A stretch of DNA of 64,000 nucleotides, from contig NZ_PDFK01000001.1 of assembly GCF_002845985.1 (NCBI RefSeq), positions 124,001-188,000 of the forward strand. The letters are read 5' to 3'. The DNA comes from Lysinibacillus fusiformis. Lineage in GTDB: Bacteria; Bacillota; Bacilli; Bacillales_A; Planococcaceae. Under the pieces are notes generated by a model. That model was not told the DNA's origin. It searched no databases and saw only the letters and a list, made by a program, of their open reading frames with translations. Made by a program: the position numbers and the translations under genes. Positions 44,572-53,825 of this stretch are shown piece by piece. Every line of letters starts with the position of its first letter. Positions within the stretch are counted from its first letter, which is position 1.

Positions 44572-45141
44572 TTAAGACATTTGAATAAATGACAGTACTT
44601 CTCTTCGTTTCACTTCATCTTCTTCGTAAATACCACGAGCAACAGATGTTACCGTTTTGGAACCCGGTTTTTTTAGTCCTCGCATTGTCATGCACATATG
44701 CTCAGCCTCAATGACCACATAAACGCCTTTTGGTGCAAGCATCTCCATAATTGTTTCCGCTACTGAAGAGGTAATACGCTCTTGCAATTGCGGTCTGCGG
44801 GCAATCGTTTCCACTGCTCGTCCAAGTTTACTAAGTCCAGCTACAACGCCATCATTTGGTATGTATGCGACATGTGCTTTGCCATAGAAAGGTACTAGAT
44901 GATGCTCACACATCGAATAAAAAGGAATATCTTTGACAAGCACTAATTCTTCATGATCCTCATGAAACACCGTTTTAAAATAATCTTTTGCATCCTCATG
45001 CAAGCCGCTAAACATCTCAGCATACATTTTTGCTACACGTTTTGGTGTATCCAATAAACCTTCGCGATTTACGTCTTCACCTACCGCCTCTAAAATCATT
45101 TTTACTGCTTCTTCTATTTTTAATAAATCAATATTCGACAT
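44572..45141 (-). CDS. folE: GTP cyclohydrolase I
   Basis: 189 residues. It opens GTP to dihydroneopterin triphosphate for folate. The zinc site CEHHLVPF (C78, H81), the second cysteine in [11 protein letters not shown], and the [18 protein letters not shown] stretch are diagnostic. ATG 45141 has AGGAGGG 8 nt upstream; upstream in-frame ATGs are not family-like. Also called mtrA, first gene of the mtrAB pair. Confidence 0.97.
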   Translation of the reverse strand: MSNIDLLKIEEAVKMILEAVGEDVNREGLLDTPKRVAKMYAEMFSGLHEDAKDYFKTVFHEDHEELVLVKDIPFYSMCEHHLVPFYGKAHVAYIPNDGVVAGLSKLGRAVETIARRPQLQERITSSVAETIMEMLAPKGVYVVIEAEHMCMTMRGLKKPGSKTVTSVARGIYEEDEVKRREVLSFIQMS

Positions 45142-45299
45142 CCGAAAAACCCTCCTGCGTATCAAAACATTACACATTTCCCTATGCATCGTAGCACATC
45201 CAAAAGGGAAGCGCAAAATGACTTACCTGATTCATTAGAAATTCATTTCTAGCTCAGCAAATTCCCGTATTAATGTTATGTAAAATGAATTTTAACGTT

Positions 45300-45341
45300 A
45301 AAAAGAGCAGCCTTCATGTTCGTTAACATGAAGACTGCTCT
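45300..45341 (-). terminator. Terminator of hup
   Basis: Stem AGAGCAG and CTTCATGTT against AACATGAAG and CTGCTCT, 16 paired bases with one mismatch and a 4-nt loop, then TTTTT on the minus strand. Confidence 0.9.
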
Positions 45342-45361
45342 ATGTAACTACTAGACGTGTA

Positions 45362-45634
45362 TTATTTTACCGCGTCTTTAAGCGCTTTACCTGGTTTGAA
45401 AGCAGGCACCTTGCTAGCAGCGATTTCGATTTCTTTACCAGTTTGTGGGTTACGACCTTTACGAGCCGCACGTTCACGTACTTCAAAGTTACCAAAACCA
45501 ATTAATTGTACTTTGTCACCCTTTGCAAGAGCATCTTGAATTGTATCAAATACAGCTTCAACTGCTTTAGAAGCGTCTTTTTTAGAAAGACCTGCAGCTT
45601 CAGCAACAGAGTTTACTAATTCTGTTTTATTCAC
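45362..45634 (-). CDS. hup: HU-type DNA-binding protein
   Basis: 90 residues. A nucleoid protein that bends DNA as a dimer. The arm [18 protein letters not shown] and the C-terminal [14 protein letters not shown] are near identical to Bacillus HBsu. The start is GTG at 45634, giving the exact family N-terminus MNKTELVN; AGGAGG lies 8 nt upstream. Other GTGs nearby would break the family length. It precedes folE as in B. subtilis (hbs-mtrA). Confidence 0.97.
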   Translation of the reverse strand: MNKTELVNSVAEAAGLSKKDASKAVEAVFDTIQDALAKGDKVQLIGFGNFEVRERAARKGRNPQTGKEIEIAASKVPAFKPGKALKDAVK

Positions 45635-45762
45635 ACCATTCACCTCCTCTCAAAGGGTCATGAACCAATTCTGTAAAAAGAGTAACACATAGAAAACCGC
45701 TACGCAACTGTATTCATACATGATTATAACCAAAAAATCAGTTTTTCACCCAAAAAACAAAA

Positions 45763-45798
45763 ATAAAAGGACTTTTCGCATAAAAACGAAAAGCCCTT
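45763..45798 (-). terminator. Terminator of spoIVA
   Basis: AAGG and CTTTTCG pair with CGAAAAG and CCTT, 11 bp with one mismatch and an 8-nt loop; T-rich on the minus strand, 36 nt after the spoIVA stop. Confidence 0.75.
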
Positions 45799-45833
45799 CA
45801 CCTATTTTTCGTACTTTTTTTTGATTTTTATCA

Positions 45834-47312
45834 CTATAAAATAAATGTCACTAAACCTCGATCACCTTCGTTGACCATACGTTCAATCGTTTGACGCATA
45901 CGTTTTTTAGCAGTAGATGGAACTGCATCCATTTTATAGCGTATTCCTTCTTTTAATACTTCGTGTAGTGGCGTTCCAAAAAGCTGTGTATTCCATAATG
46001 CATCACGATCATGTAAATAAGCATGATTTAAATCTTTTAGCAGTTGCTGACTATGGAATTCCGAACCGATTAACGGTGCAAACTCAGATTCCATATCTAC
46101 ACGGATAATATGGTAAGATGGCGCCTTTGCTTTCATTCGTACACCAAAGAAATTATTTTGCTTAATGAGCTCTGGTGCTGTTGGCTCAAATTCTTGCATC
46201 ATCGGCAATGTCACACCATAACCTGACGTATCAGCATCATGAATCGCACTTTTGAAGCGTTTTTGGGCTTCTTTTGCCTCTGCCGCCTCTTTAATAAAGA
46301 GCAGCCAATCCTTTTTCGTTTCAATCGGCTCTTCTAGCCATTCATTACAAACCGATTTGTACAATTCGCCCTGTAGGGATACACGAATTACCGCCGTTCC
46401 CACACCAGCATCTACATGAACGACTTCACTTTGATCGATAAAATCAATGGCTTTAAAGGCATCTGACGCCTGTTGCACATCCCGAATTTTCATTACAGAA
46501 GAGAGTACTTCCTCCATGGAATCAATCAAGGCAACATTTAATGGGTGTGTAGCATCTAAAACGTCCAGCCAATCTGGTTTTTCCACCTCAATTGTACGGA
46601 TAGGAAACTCAAATAACGCCTCTTGTAAAATATATTGAATATCCGTTTCCCTCATTTGGTCAATCGCCATGGCAATAACAGGCACATTGTAACGTTCAAA
46701 CAATTCATTGCGAAGCTGAACCGTTTCCTCTCTCGCTGGCATTTGGCAATTCAGAAGGATGACAAAAGGCTTGCCGATTTCTTTTAACTGTTCAACAATT
46801 TCCTCTTCTGCCTTCTCTGCGGCACGGCGACTGATTCCGTTAACGGTACCATCAGTCGTAACAACAATACCGATATTCGCATGGTCACGAATCACCTTAT
46901 CTGTGCCAATTTTAGCGGCTTCCTGAAATGGAATTGGCTCTGTATGCCAAGGCGTATGAACATATTTAGGACCGTTTTCATCTTCATAGCCCTTTGTCCC
47001 ATCAATAATATAACCAACACAATCTGCTAAACGAATTTGGAATGGCATCTCATCTTCGCCGACCACAATACGGGTTGCTTGAGCAGGCACAAACTTCGGC
47101 TCAGCAGTCATAATGACAGGCCCCGGAGAACTTTGTGGCAACTCATCTTGTGCTCGCATTCTTTCTGTTTCATCCACAATATTTGGTAACACGACTGATT
47201 CCATTACCTTTTTTACAAATGTTGATTTACCTACACGTACTGGACCGACAACACCAATATAAACATCGCCATTTGTGCGCTCTGCAATTTCTCTAAATAC
47301 TGCTTCACTCAA
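45834..47312 (-). CDS. spoIVA: Stage IV sporulation protein A (coat basement ATPase)
   Basis: 492 residues, standard. A cytoskeletal ATPase that coats the forespore surface and anchors the spore coat. Walker A GPVRVGKSTFVKK is near residue 22; the middle and C-terminal domains are colinear with Bacillus SpoIVA, including the C-terminal polymerisation region. Start codon is TTG, with GGAGG 8 nt upstream. A sigma-E type promoter precedes it. Proof that the organism makes endospores. Confidence 0.97.
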   Translation of the reverse strand: MSEAVFREIAERTNGDVYIGVVGPVRVGKSTFVKKVMESVVLPNIVDETERMRAQDELPQSSPGPVIMTAEPKFVPAQATRIVVGEDEMPFQIRLADCVGYIIDGTKGYEDENGPKYVHTPWHTEPIPFQEAAKIGTDKVIRDHANIGIVVTTDGTVNGISRRAAEKAEEEIVEQLKEIGKPFVILLNCQMPAREETVQLRNELFERYNVPVIAMAIDQMRETDIQYILQEALFEFPIRTIEVEKPDWLDVLDATHPLNVALIDSMEEVLSSVMKIRDVQQASDAFKAIDFIDQSEVVHVDAGVGTAVIRVSLQGELYKSVCNEWLEEPIETKKDWLLFIKEAAEAKEAQKRFKSAIHDADTSGYGVTLPMMQEFEPTAPELIKQNNFFGVRMKAKAPSYHIIRVDMESEFAPLIGSEFHSQQLLKDLNHAYLHDRDALWNTQLFGTPLHEVLKEGIRYKMDAVPSTAKKRMRQTIERMVNEGDRGLVTFIL

Positions 47313-47342
47313 GGTTTCTGCCTCCTTTATCTACGCTTTTTC

Positions 47343-47371
47343 ACTATATGCAAGCTTGTAGACAAATATGA
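47343..47371 (-). promoter_or_regulatory. Sigma-E promoter of spoIVA
   Basis: On the minus strand TCATATT (47371-47365) fits the sigma-E -35 pattern KMATATT, and after 14 nt CATATAGT (47350-47343) fits CATACAnT at 6 of 8 positions. Position, 31 nt before the start codon, is right for a mother-cell gene. Confidence 0.65.
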
Positions 47372-47400
47372 AAAAGCCCCTCACAAATGTAAGGAGCTTT
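47369..47400 (-). terminator. Terminator of yphF
   Basis: AAAGC-CCT against AGG-GCTTT with a short loop, followed by T residues on the minus strand; just after the yphF stop and touching the spoIVA promoter. Confidence 0.6.
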
Positions 47401-47405
47401 GTTTC

Positions 47406-48188
47406 TTATTCTTCTTTTTTCTCAGCGGCTTCTGCCTCTTGTTTTTGTCGTTCTTTCGCCTTTTGGACATCTACACTATACGTTTCCATATCATAAATTG
47501 GCTCACCATTATCATCCACTGTATAGGGAACAGAATAAGCAGGCACTACAGGATATTTGTCGACAAGTAACTGACGAATATCATCACCAGGTTTGACATC
47601 AGGCTTGTCTTCTTTTAAAAGTTGTCCTAAATCCACAGAATAATCCACATGCAATTCACCGTCACCTGTCATAAAGAGCGGTAATTCGACGCCAGAATAA
47701 GGACTTTTCACTGTCACATCTGTTTTATAGCCCAAATCTTTATAATTAATTTGATAAACATTATCGGACATTGAACCTTTGATTGGCAAATACTGTGTAG
47801 ATAGTTTACGAATACCTATTTCACGTATACGCTCAGCCGCATTTAAATCTACTAATTTGACCGTCGCTTGATCTTCAGGATCCCAAATAATATATTGATA
47901 TATACCGCCTTTTTCATAGGCATTACCAGGAATTGTCGTCAAATACTTCGGCATAAGCTTTTCAAAGTCGATTAAGTATTTGATATAAATGTCTGTATCA
48001 AGTTCACTATTTTTAATTGGTACTAGCCCACCAGTTGCTTCGCGGTATTCATTCACGGCACGTTGAACTGCAGCTAGCTGGTCGACATCAGGCGTGACCT
48101 TTGCCCTTTTTTCGTCTTCTGGGTACGCACACCCTACTAACAGTATGGCAGTTGCAAATACCAACAGAAAAGCACTTAGTTTTTTCAT
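47406..48188 (-). CDS. yphF: Lipoprotein, YphF-like
   Basis: 260 residues. The signal peptide ends in a lipobox LLVGC, so the protein is lipid-anchored outside the membrane. The rest is soluble with the conserved region around TPDVDQLAAVQRAVNEYREATGGL and a charged C-terminus. ATG 48188 has GAGGTG 9 nt upstream. Its place between spoIVA and the DUF2768 gene matches B. subtilis yphF, a sporulation-time gene of unknown function. Confidence 0.85.
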   Translation of the reverse strand: MKKLSAFLLVFATAILLVGCAYPEDEKRAKVTPDVDQLAAVQRAVNEYREATGGLVPIKNSELDTDIYIKYLIDFEKLMPKYLTTIPGNAYEKGGIYQYIIWDPEDQATVKLVDLNAAERIREIGIRKLSTQYLPIKGSMSDNVYQINYKDLGYKTDVTVKSPYSGVELPLFMTGDGELHVDYSVDLGQLLKEDKPDVKPGDDIRQLLVDKYPVVPAYSVPYTVDDNGEPIYDMETYSVDVQKAKERQKQEAEAAEKKEE

Positions 48189-48212
48189 GTTACTGAACAC
48201 CTCATTAATTTT

Positions 48213-48425
48213 TTATGCTGGCCATGTGGCAACTATTAGTACCATTAAAAATGTGCCAAGTCCAAACAGTATGTATGCACATAAATTTACGATTGTTCGT
48301 AAAAATACATTTGAAATCTTATTCCGAGCTAAATAAATTAAGCCGACTGATATTATCATAAAGCCTATACAATAAAACGACACCCACATTACATCCAGTG
48401 CAGGCATATGAGCTAACGGGCCCAT
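48213..48425 (-). CDS. yphE: DUF2768 small membrane protein, YphE-like
   Basis: 70 residues with two transmembrane helices (about 11-30 and 42-65) linked by a short basic loop (ARNKISNVFLR). Matches the DUF2768 family by pattern and by its place between yphF and gpsA. ATG 48425 has AAAGGTGG 9 nt upstream. Function unknown. Confidence 0.8.
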   Translation of the reverse strand: MGPLAHMPALDVMWVSFYCIGFMIISVGLIYLARNKISNVFLRTIVNLCAYILFGLGTFLMVLIVATWPA

Positions 48426-48507
48426 TTCAAATAACCACCTTTCGTTCAATGTCAAGAAACAATCAAAGTATATTATACTATGTGCCTTCGCTAAAAAGAA
48501 ATAGTTG

Positions 48508-48540
48508 TCCCATAACTATCAAGAAATGGACAACTCTTTT
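48508..48540. terminator. Hairpin upstream of yphE, downstream of gpsA (second)
   Basis: AGTTGTCC / GGACAACT, 8 bp with a 17-nt loop, followed by CTTTT on the plus strand. Tandem with the next hairpin in the 220-bp gap between gpsA and yphE. Confidence 0.4.
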
Positions 48541-48572
48541 ACAGTGCTTGCACTATTCAACTAATAGCACAC

Positions 48573-48610
48573 AATAAGGCGTCTCAACAGATTCGTTGAG
48601 ACACCTTATT
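48573..48610 (-). terminator. Probable terminator of gpsA
   Basis: AATAAGG and GTCTCAAC pair with GTTGAGAC and CCTTATT, 15 bp with one mismatch and a 6-nt loop, 40 nt past the gpsA stop. The T run is weak. Confidence 0.6.
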
Positions 48611-48649
48611 TATGTCCGTTTTATGACAGATTTAATCAAAAAATTAATA

Positions 48650-49666
48650 TTAATGCTTCATATCATCTATTTCTCGTTTTTTCATACGCATCATTAATGC
48701 GTCAACCGCCACTTTCGGTTCAACATCATTAAATAGAACACTATAAAGCTCTGTGGAAATCGGCATAGCCACACCATACTTTTCTGCTAATTGATAGGCT
48801 GCCTTTGTGGTACGTACACCTTCTACAACCATGCCCATTTGATCTAACACTTCTTGTAGCTTCATCCCTTGCCCTAGCATATTCCCAGCTCGCCAGTTTC
48901 GGGAGTGAACGCTTGTACAGGTTACAATTAAATCTCCCATGCCTGTAAGCCCTGAGAAGGTAAATGGATTACCGCCCATTTTTACACCTAAACGTGTAAT
49001 CTCCGCAAGTCCTCGTGTAATAAGTGCTGCTTTCGCGTTATCACCATAATTCAAGCCATCTGTAATACCTGCAGCTAATGCAATGACATTTTTCAGTGCC
49101 CCACCAATTTCTACACCGATCACATCATCGTTTGTGTAAACACGGAAAAATTGATTCATAAATAAATCCTGAACTTTTTCAGCAGCGTCTATGTTAGCAC
49201 AAGCAGCAGTAACCGTTGTCGGGTGGTGCAGCACAACTTCCTCGGCATGACTTGGTCCGGAAAGAACGACAATTTCTTCCACATTTTCAGCTGGCAAACT
49301 TTCCGCTAAAATTTCAGAAATTCGTTTTAATGAATCTGGCTCAATCCCTTTAGAAACATGGACAAATAACACTTTTCTAGCTAGTTTAGCCGTTAATTTC
49401 TCACAAACTTCTCGAATAGCTTTCGTAGGAACAGCCACAACAATAGTCTCTGCATGCGTAGCTGCCATTGCTATATCACTCGTCGCATGTAAATTTGCAG
49501 GCAGAACGGTCTCTGGTAAATATTTTTTATTCGTATGCAGATGGTTGATTTCTTCTGCCTGATTAGCTCTATGTGTCCATACAAGCGTATCATGTCCATT
49601 TTCCGCTAGTACCATCGCCAGTGCAGTACCCCATGAGCCTGCCCCTAACACACAAACTTTTTCCAT
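48650..49666 (-). CDS. gpsA: NAD(P)-dependent glycerol-3-phosphate dehydrogenase
   Basis: 338 residues. It reduces dihydroxyacetone phosphate to sn-glycerol-3-phosphate for phospholipids. The nucleotide-binding GAGSWGTALA is at 8-17; SGPSHAEEV, GGALKNVIALAAGI with the catalytic Lys, and TRGLAEITRLG are conserved. It follows der, as in B. subtilis. Its product is the substrate of PlsY, encoded at 60082-60642. Confidence 0.97.
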   Translation of the reverse strand: MEKVCVLGAGSWGTALAMVLAENGHDTLVWTHRANQAEEINHLHTNKKYLPETVLPANLHATSDIAMAATHAETIVVAVPTKAIREVCEKLTAKLARKVLFVHVSKGIEPDSLKRISEILAESLPAENVEEIVVLSGPSHAEEVVLHHPTTVTAACANIDAAEKVQDLFMNQFFRVYTNDDVIGVEIGGALKNVIALAAGITDGLNYGDNAKAALITRGLAEITRLGVKMGGNPFTFSGLTGMGDLIVTCTSVHSRNWRAGNMLGQGMKLQEVLDQMGMVVEGVRTTKAAYQLAEKYGVAMPISTELYSVLFNDVEPKVAVDALMMRMKKREIDDMKH

Positions 49667-49714
49667 AAAAAATCCTCCCTTTGTTGGGTTGTCTATAATA
49701 ATTTCTGTTCTTGT

Positions 49715-49751
49715 AAAAAGACGCCACCCAACAAATATGTCGGGTTGGCGT
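49715..49751 (-). terminator. Terminator of der
   Basis: ACGCCA-ACCC against GGGT-GGCGT with a 13-nt loop, then CTTTTT on the minus strand, 23 nt past the der stop. Confidence 0.8.
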
Positions 49752-49774
49752 ATTGTATGTGTATAGCTAGTACC

Positions 49775-51085
49775 TTAAGCACGAGCACGTGTAATTAAAC
49801 GAATTGGCGTTCCTTCAAAGTCAAATGTTTCACGAATTCGATTTTCTAAGAAACGTTCGTATGAGAAATGCATCAGCTCAGGCTCATTCACGAACACAAC
49901 AAATGTCGGTGGCTTAATCGCAACCTGAGTAGCATAGTAAATACGTAAACGACGACCTTTATCCGTCGGCGCGGGATTACGTGCCACGGAATCCTCAATC
50001 ACTTCATTTAAGATAGAAGATTGAATACGCATCGCATGATTTTCACTTACACGTTGAATAATCGGTAAAATTTGATGCACACGCTGCTTTGTATTAGCCG
50101 ATACAAAAATAATCGGGGCATAATCTAAAAATAGGAAATGCTCACGAATTTGCTGTGTAAAGACATTCATCGTTTTTTCGTCTTTTTCAATGGCATCCCA
50201 TTTATTCACTACGATCACAACAGCTTTTCCAGCCTCATGTGCATAGCCTGCAATTTTTTTATCCTGCTCCTGAATACCCTCTTCTGCATTCATTACCACT
50301 AAAACAACGTCTGAGCGTTCAATGGCACGTAGCGCACGTAAAACCGAGTATTTCTCAGTGGTTTCATAGATTTTCCCTTTTTTACGCATGCCGGCTGTAT
50401 CAATAATGACATATTCCTGATCGTCATACTCATATGGCGTATCAATAGCATCACGTGTTGTCCCCGCAATATTACTAACGATAACGCGTTCTTGCCCTAA
50501 GAAAGCATTTACTAATGAAGATTTCCCAACATTCGGACGACCAATTAAAGAGAATTTAATCACATCATCTCCATATTGTTCTTCATCTTCTTTCGGGAAA
50601 TGCTTTGCACATTCGTCTAATAAATCCCCTAAACCTAAGCCATGCGAACCAGAAATCGGCCAAGGCTCTCCGAAGCCAAGTGCATAAAAATCATAAATCA
50701 TTTCACGCATATCAGGATTATCAATTTTATTGACTGCTAATACGACTGGTTTTTTTGTTTTGTATAAAATTTTAGCAACTTGCTCATCTGCTGCCGTTAC
50801 CCCTTCACGACCATTAGTCATAAAAATAATAACGTCCGCTTCATCAATGGCGATTTCAGCTTGTTGACGAATTTGCTCTAAAAACGGCTCGTCTCCAATT
50901 TCAATCCCACCTGTATCAATAATATTAAAATCGTGTGTTAACCACTCTGCCGAACTATAAATACGATCACGCGTTACGCCTGGGATATCCTCCACAATCG
51001 AAACACGCTCTCCAACGATACGATTAAAAATCGTCGACTTACCTACGTTCGGACGACCTACGATGGCTACTACTGGTTTCGTCAT
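49775..51085 (-). CDS. der: Ribosome-assembly GTPase Der (EngA)
   Basis: 436 residues. Two tandem GTPase domains, each with a full P-loop ([13 protein letters not shown] near 9 and [13 protein letters not shown] near 182), DTGG/DTAG and NKxD (NKID, NKWD), then a KH-like C-terminal domain. Essential for 50S subunit maturation. It is isolated from the upstream rpsA by a 730-bp repeat-filled gap. AAGGATG lies before the ATG. Confidence 0.97.
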   Translation of the reverse strand: MTKPVVAIVGRPNVGKSTIFNRIVGERVSIVEDIPGVTRDRIYSSAEWLTHDFNIIDTGGIEIGDEPFLEQIRQQAEIAIDEADVIIFMTNGREGVTAADEQVAKILYKTKKPVVLAVNKIDNPDMREMIYDFYALGFGEPWPISGSHGLGLGDLLDECAKHFPKEDEEQYGDDVIKFSLIGRPNVGKSSLVNAFLGQERVIVSNIAGTTRDAIDTPYEYDDQEYVIIDTAGMRKKGKIYETTEKYSVLRALRAIERSDVVLVVMNAEEGIQEQDKKIAGYAHEAGKAVVIVVNKWDAIEKDEKTMNVFTQQIREHFLFLDYAPIIFVSANTKQRVHQILPIIQRVSENHAMRIQSSILNEVIEDSVARNPAPTDKGRRLRIYYATQVAIKPPTFVVFVNEPELMHFSYERFLENRIRETFDFEGTPIRLITRARA

Positions 51086-51213
51086 CTGTACTTCATCCTT
51101 CCAACTTCTTGTCTTTCGCTATTATACACGAAAAATGCCATTATATCATATCATATCCATAATGTAGAACGCTATGTATGGCAATAACGAGACGTTTGAT
51201 GAATTTTATTTGA

Positions 51214-51766
51214 TTCTATCCTCTGATTTTTGAGTTTTATCTTGCGATTTGAAGATTCTATCCTACGCTTTAAGCATTAGCCTTTGATTCGAGGGTTCTA
51301 TCCATCGCTTTTTCTGTTCTATCCTTCGATTTAAGGATTCTATCCATCGCTTTATGTGCTAGCCCTCGATTCGAGGGTTCTATCCATCGCTTTTTCTGTT
51401 CTATCCTTCCATTTAAAGATTCTATCCACCTCTTTATAAGTTCTATCCTTCTATCTGAAGTTTTTATCCACCACTTTATGTGCTAGCCTTTGATTCGAGG
51501 GTTCTATCCACCGCTTTTTCTGTTCTATCCTTCCATTTAAAGATTCTATCCAACACTTTTTCTGTTCTATCCTTCCATTTGAAGTTTTTATCCGCCTCTT
51601 TATGAGTTAGCCTTCGATTTGAGGGTTCTATCCACTGCTTTTTCAATTCTATCCCTCGATCTGAAAGTTCTATCCAACGCTTTTTCAATTCTATCCCTCA
51701 ATCTAAGAATTCTTTCCACCGCTTTCAAAATACTATCCCGCAACCTGAAGATTCTATCTGCATCGT
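51214..51766. repeat. Array of about 26 tandem 21-bp units (42-bp true period)
   Basis: The gene-free stretch 51086-51815 is almost filled by units that begin TTCTATCC (or TAGCC) and continue with CGCTTT or CGATTT. Two classes alternate without exception: A units (TTCTATCCATCGCTTTTTCTG) and B units (TTCTATCCTTCGATTTAAGGA, or a 19-bp variant). B units contain interrupted palindromes, the best being CCCTCGA-T-TCGAGGG. Sequence drifts along the array, most near rpsA. Long open frames exist on the minus strand because 21 is a multiple of 3, but they start inside the rpsA terminator and are not genes. Confidence 0.9.
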
Positions 51767-51771
51767 CAACA

Positions 51772-51805
51772 TAAAAAAGCGAGGATACCTTTATGCATCC
51801 TCGCT
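51772..51805 (-). terminator. Terminator of rpsA
   Basis: AGCGAGGAT / ATCCTCGCT, 9 bp perfect with a 10-nt loop, followed by TTTTTT on the minus strand, 11 nt past the rpsA stop. The 21-bp array begins directly after. Confidence 0.88.
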
Positions 51806-51815
51806 CCATACATTA

Positions 51816-52952
51816 TTATTTAAAGTTTTTTAGTTGATCGCCAATCACATCGCCAAATGAGAAACCTGTGTTTTCTTCAGGTAATTCATAGTCGATCACT
51901 TCTTCTGCTTCGGGATTTTCTAGTAATTCTTTAATGCTTAGCGCTAAGCGGCCTTCTTCAGCATTGACATCAAGCACTTTTACTTGTACTTCTTGTCCCT
52001 CTTTTAACGCTTCATGTGGCGTGTTAATATGCTTATGTGCGATTTGTGAAATATGCACTAAGCCTTCCACACCTGGGAATACTTCCACAAATGCACCAAA
52101 TGAAGTAAGACGCTTCACTCGACCATCTAAAATAGTGCCTTTCGCTGCACGTTCTTCGATACTTGACCAAGGTCCTGGCATCGTTTCTTTGATGGATAAT
52201 GAAATACGTTCATTTTCTGGGTCCACTGACAGAACTTTTACTTTGACGTCTTGTCCTTCAGCTAAAACCTCGCTCACATCATTCACATGCTCATGTGACA
52301 CTTGTGAAATGTGTACAAGGCCATCAATACCGCCAAGGTCGATAAATGCGCCAAATGATGCTAAACGCTGTACTTTACCATCTAATACCTCGCCAGCTTT
52401 AATTTGATTGATGACATTTTTCTTTTGAGAAGCTTTTTCCGCTTCTACTACTGCACGGTGTGATAAGATAAGGCGATTTTTGTCCTTATCCAGCTCAACA
52501 ATTTTGAAGCTTAATGTTTTGCCTTTATAGCCTTCAAAATCATCAACAAAGTAGTCTTCTACAAGGGATGCTGGTACAAAGCCACGTACACCTAAATCTA
52601 CGACAAGACCACCTTTAACAATATCCTTTACTTCCGCTTCGAAAATTTCCTCTGCGGCAAATTGCTGCTCAAGTGTATCCCATGCTTTTAAAGCATCAAC
52701 TTTACGTTTTGATAAGACAAAGTTCTCTTCTTCAACCTTTGTAATCATCAACTCTAATTCATCCCCTACAGAGATGACATCAGAAGCTTTCTCAATGTGT
52801 AAGCTTGATAATTCACTAATCGGTACAATTCCATCAAACGGTGCACCTGGAATTGACACAGATACTGCCTTTTCATCAACTTGCGCTGCAATACCTTTGA
52901 CGATATCACCTTCGTTAAACGTTTGTTCTGCATAGTTCATTTCTTCAGACAT
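51816..52952 (-). CDS. rpsA: 30S ribosomal protein S1 homologue, four S1 domains
   Basis: 378 residues, the four-domain Firmicute form (B. subtilis YpfD), shorter than six-domain E. coli S1. The RNA-binding OB folds start near 12, 97, 182 and 268; the last two carry the repeated FGAF(I/V)(D/E) ... GLVHISQ(V/I) signature. It binds mRNA but in Bacillus is not an essential ribosomal protein. AGGAGG precedes the ATG. It follows cmk, the usual order. Confidence 0.95.
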   Translation of the reverse strand: MSEEMNYAEQTFNEGDIVKGIAAQVDEKAVSVSIPGAPFDGIVPISELSSLHIEKASDVISVGDELELMITKVEEENFVLSKRKVDALKAWDTLEQQFAAEEIFEAEVKDIVKGGLVVDLGVRGFVPASLVEDYFVDDFEGYKGKTLSFKIVELDKDKNRLILSHRAVVEAEKASQKKNVINQIKAGEVLDGKVQRLASFGAFIDLGGIDGLVHISQVSHEHVNDVSEVLAEGQDVKVKVLSVDPENERISLSIKETMPGPWSSIEERAAKGTILDGRVKRLTSFGAFVEVFPGVEGLVHISQIAHKHINTPHEALKEGQEVQVKVLDVNAEEGRLALSIKELLENPEAEEVIDYELPEENTGFSFGDVIGDQLKNFK

Positions 52953-53010
52953 ATGTAACCCTCCTTCGCATCTTCCCTTACTATTTTATTCGATATTGAA
53001 GACAAAGACA

Positions 53011-53056
53011 AAAATAAATCCTTTAAATTCTAAAAATGTCTGAAATTTTAGGATTT
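53011..53056 (-). terminator. Terminator-like hairpin at the end of cmk
   Basis: AAATCCT / AGGATTT with an A/T-rich inner stem, then ATTTTTG on the minus strand. It overlaps the cmk stop codon. Confidence 0.5.
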
Positions 53057-53729
53057 ATAGCATTTTTTCTTCTGCTAATTTTAAAATAGCTTGTGCTGCA
53101 TCATCAATGGATAATGCTGTCGTATCTAAAAATAGGGCATCTTCCGCTTGAATCAGTGGCGATGCTTCACGCTCACTATCTTTTTTATCACGGAGCGCAA
53201 TTTCTTCTTGAAGTTTTTCAAGAGAGGAGTCAATTCCTCTTTTTTGATTATCAATTAATCGACGTCTAGCACGTTCTTCTACTGTTGCAGACATAAAAAT
53301 CTTAAGCTCTGCATGTTTTAATACATGTGTCGCAATATCACGACCATCCATGACAACTCCACCACTAGCTGCCAGCTTTTGCTGTTGCGCAACCAATAGC
53401 TCACGAACTTTCGCATGGGCAGCAACTTGAGAAACGGATGAAGTGACTTCATTTGAGCGTATTTCCGCTGTCACATCGTGACCATCTAAAAAGACTAGCT
53501 GTCCCTGTTGGGATGGTTTCAATTCGATTGTGCTAGCCGCTAGCATCTCTGCTAATTTTGCTTCATCATTTAAATGTATGTTTTGTTGCATCGCTTTATA
53601 CGTAACTGCTCGATACATTGCACCTGTGTCAATATAAGTAAATCCAAGTGCTTCTGCAACAATTTTCGCGATTGTACTTTTACCAGCACCAGCCGGTCCG
53701 TCTATCGCAATTTGAATGTTTTTTTTCAT
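53055..53729 (-). CDS. cmk: Cytidylate kinase
   Basis: 224 residues. It phosphorylates CMP and dCMP with ATP. Walker A DGPAGAGKSTIAK at 9-21, TGAMYRAVTY, the DGRDI motif near 126 and ARRR in the lid are conserved. Upstream of rpsA, as is nearly universal. Confidence 0.97.
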   Translation of the reverse strand: MKKNIQIAIDGPAGAGKSTIAKIVAEALGFTYIDTGAMYRAVTYKAMQQNIHLNDEAKLAEMLAASTIELKPSQQGQLVFLDGHDVTAEIRSNEVTSSVSQVAAHAKVRELLVAQQQKLAASGGVVMDGRDIATHVLKHAELKIFMSATVEERARRRLIDNQKRGIDSSLEKLQEEIALRDKKDSEREASPLIQAEDALFLDTTALSIDDAAQAILKLAEEKML

Positions 53730-53773
53730 ATTCTTCCCTACTTTCTATCGCTTTTTATTGTACCATATAACCT

Positions 53774-53802
53774 AAAAAAAGCCCTCTGCTAGGAGAGGGC
53801 TA
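53774..53802 (-). terminator. Terminator of the PilZ gene
   Basis: AGCCCTCT / AGAGGGCT, 8 bp perfect with a 6-nt loop, then TTTTTTT on the minus strand. Confidence 0.85.
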
Positions 53803-53825
53803 AATAAAAATATTCATCATGAACA

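Noticed and set aside
51214..51766. CRISPR array or TRAP-binding site
   Set aside because: Units are adjacent without unique spacers, so not CRISPR. UAG occurs once per about 21 nt, far from the 2-3 nt spacing that TRAP needs.
51476..51809. Two minus-strand frames of about 70 codons with heptad-like (D/E)RI repeats
   Set aside because: They arise because the 21-bp repeat is a multiple of three. One starts inside the rpsA terminator, neither has a ribosome site, and the repeat drifts without respect for codon position.
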